Below, piece by piece: positions 63,854 to 64,000 of a DNA stretch of 64,000 nucleotides. Position 1 is the first letter of the stretch. Each line of letters begins with the position of its first letter. The notes under the pieces were generated by a model. That model was given only the letters and a program-made list of their open reading frames with translations, was not told the DNA's origin and ran no database searches. The position numbers were made by a program, and so were the translations under genes. This stretch comes from Truepera radiovictrix DSM 17093 (lineage in GTDB: Bacteria > Deinococcota > Deinococci > Deinococcales > Trueperaceae). Location of the stretch: NCBI RefSeq assembly GCF_000092425.1, contig NC_014221.1, forward strand, positions 524,001 through 588,000, given 5' to 3'.

Positions 63854-64000
63854 CTAGTTGCTCTGGGCGTTTTGCACCGCGGCTTGGATCGCTTCGAAGC
63901 TAAAGCTGTCTAAAGCGACCCCGTCGACGAGCACCGTCGGGGTGCCGCGCACGCCGGCGCGGTTGCCGAGCTCGCGGTCGGCTCGGATGACCTCGGCGTA
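63854..64000 (-). CDS. DsbA-like thiol-disulfide oxidoreductase (3' end only)
   Basis: The last 48 codons are visible: YAEVIRADRELGNRAGVRGTPTVLVDG, then a final helix ending AVQNAQSN. GVRGTPT is the cis-proline loop of DsbA/BdbD-like thioredoxin folds. The 5' part, with the CxxC site, is outside the window. It is 109 bases upstream of dsbB in the same direction, probably a dsbA-dsbB unit. Confidence 0.8.
   Translation of the reverse strand, partial: YAEVIRADRELGNRAGVRGTPTVLVDGVALDSFSFEAIQAAVQNAQSN

Overview
The window is high-GC, gene-dense bacterial chromosome. Its gene content suggests a deep-branching member of the Deinococcota, possibly close to Truepera. This is an inference from recollection of gene families and promoter style, not from a search. 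A striking trait is the large number of genes whose start codon lies only 5-8 bases after a TAnnnT -10 element with no Shine-Dalgarno site. Leaderless transcription of this kind is common in Deinococcus and Thermus. No rRNA, tRNA or CRISPR array was seen.

From 1 to 19 kb lie mostly housekeeping genes: two tandem BsuPI-like lipoproteins, recJ, a LapA-domain protein, a TPR protein, an ABC exporter pair, murI, rph and rdgB, rnr, carB, a Uma2 nuclease-fold protein, and an S4 protein coupled to pheA. From 19.3 to 23.5 kb is a zinc-starvation locus. A Fur/Zur-type regulator is divergent from an operon with a perfect Zur-box-like palindrome at its promoter. The operon encodes cysteine-free L33, a His-rich AztD-like zinc chaperone, an unexplained flavoprotein and cysteine-free S14, and a separate His-rich protein faces it. 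From 23.7 to 30.2 kb are a Kelch lipoprotein, a sorbosone-dehydrogenase-like propeller, glutaredoxin, 1-phosphofructokinase, an internally deleted kinase relic, an isoaspartyl peptidase, a MinC homologue behind a 17-codon uORF, and a methyltransferase. From 30.2 to 38.2 kb is a leader with two small ORFs and an intrinsic terminator in front of a heterodimeric ABC exporter, then a PabB-PabC fusion divergent from ltaE-aroE across a 16-bp bidirectional promoter.

The stretch 38.2-43.5 kb has lower GC, long intergenic gaps and two large lipoproteins, so it looks like accessory DNA. Next come a methylmalonyl-CoA mutase large subunit and a membrane protein plus hydrolase pair. From 47 to 59.5 kb is an exopolysaccharide locus. 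A SARP-like (BTAD) regulator is followed by two promoters that share the same direct-repeat architecture (GTCAC, N6, GTCAC, N10, -10). One drives a 68-residue protein. The other drives glycosyltransferases, a polysaccharide deacetylase, a FemAB/GNAT-like transferase, a flippase, a polymerase-like membrane protein, and a four-helix membrane protein fused to an ISAs1-type transposase fold that has lost its DDE residues. I regard that fusion, in this operon, as the most novel item in the window.

The last 4.5 kb carry a beta-helix lipoprotein, a phosphatidylcholine-synthase-like enzyme, a 58-residue membrane protein, a metallophosphoesterase, a frameshifted GNAT pseudogene, dsbB and the 3' end of a DsbA-like gene.
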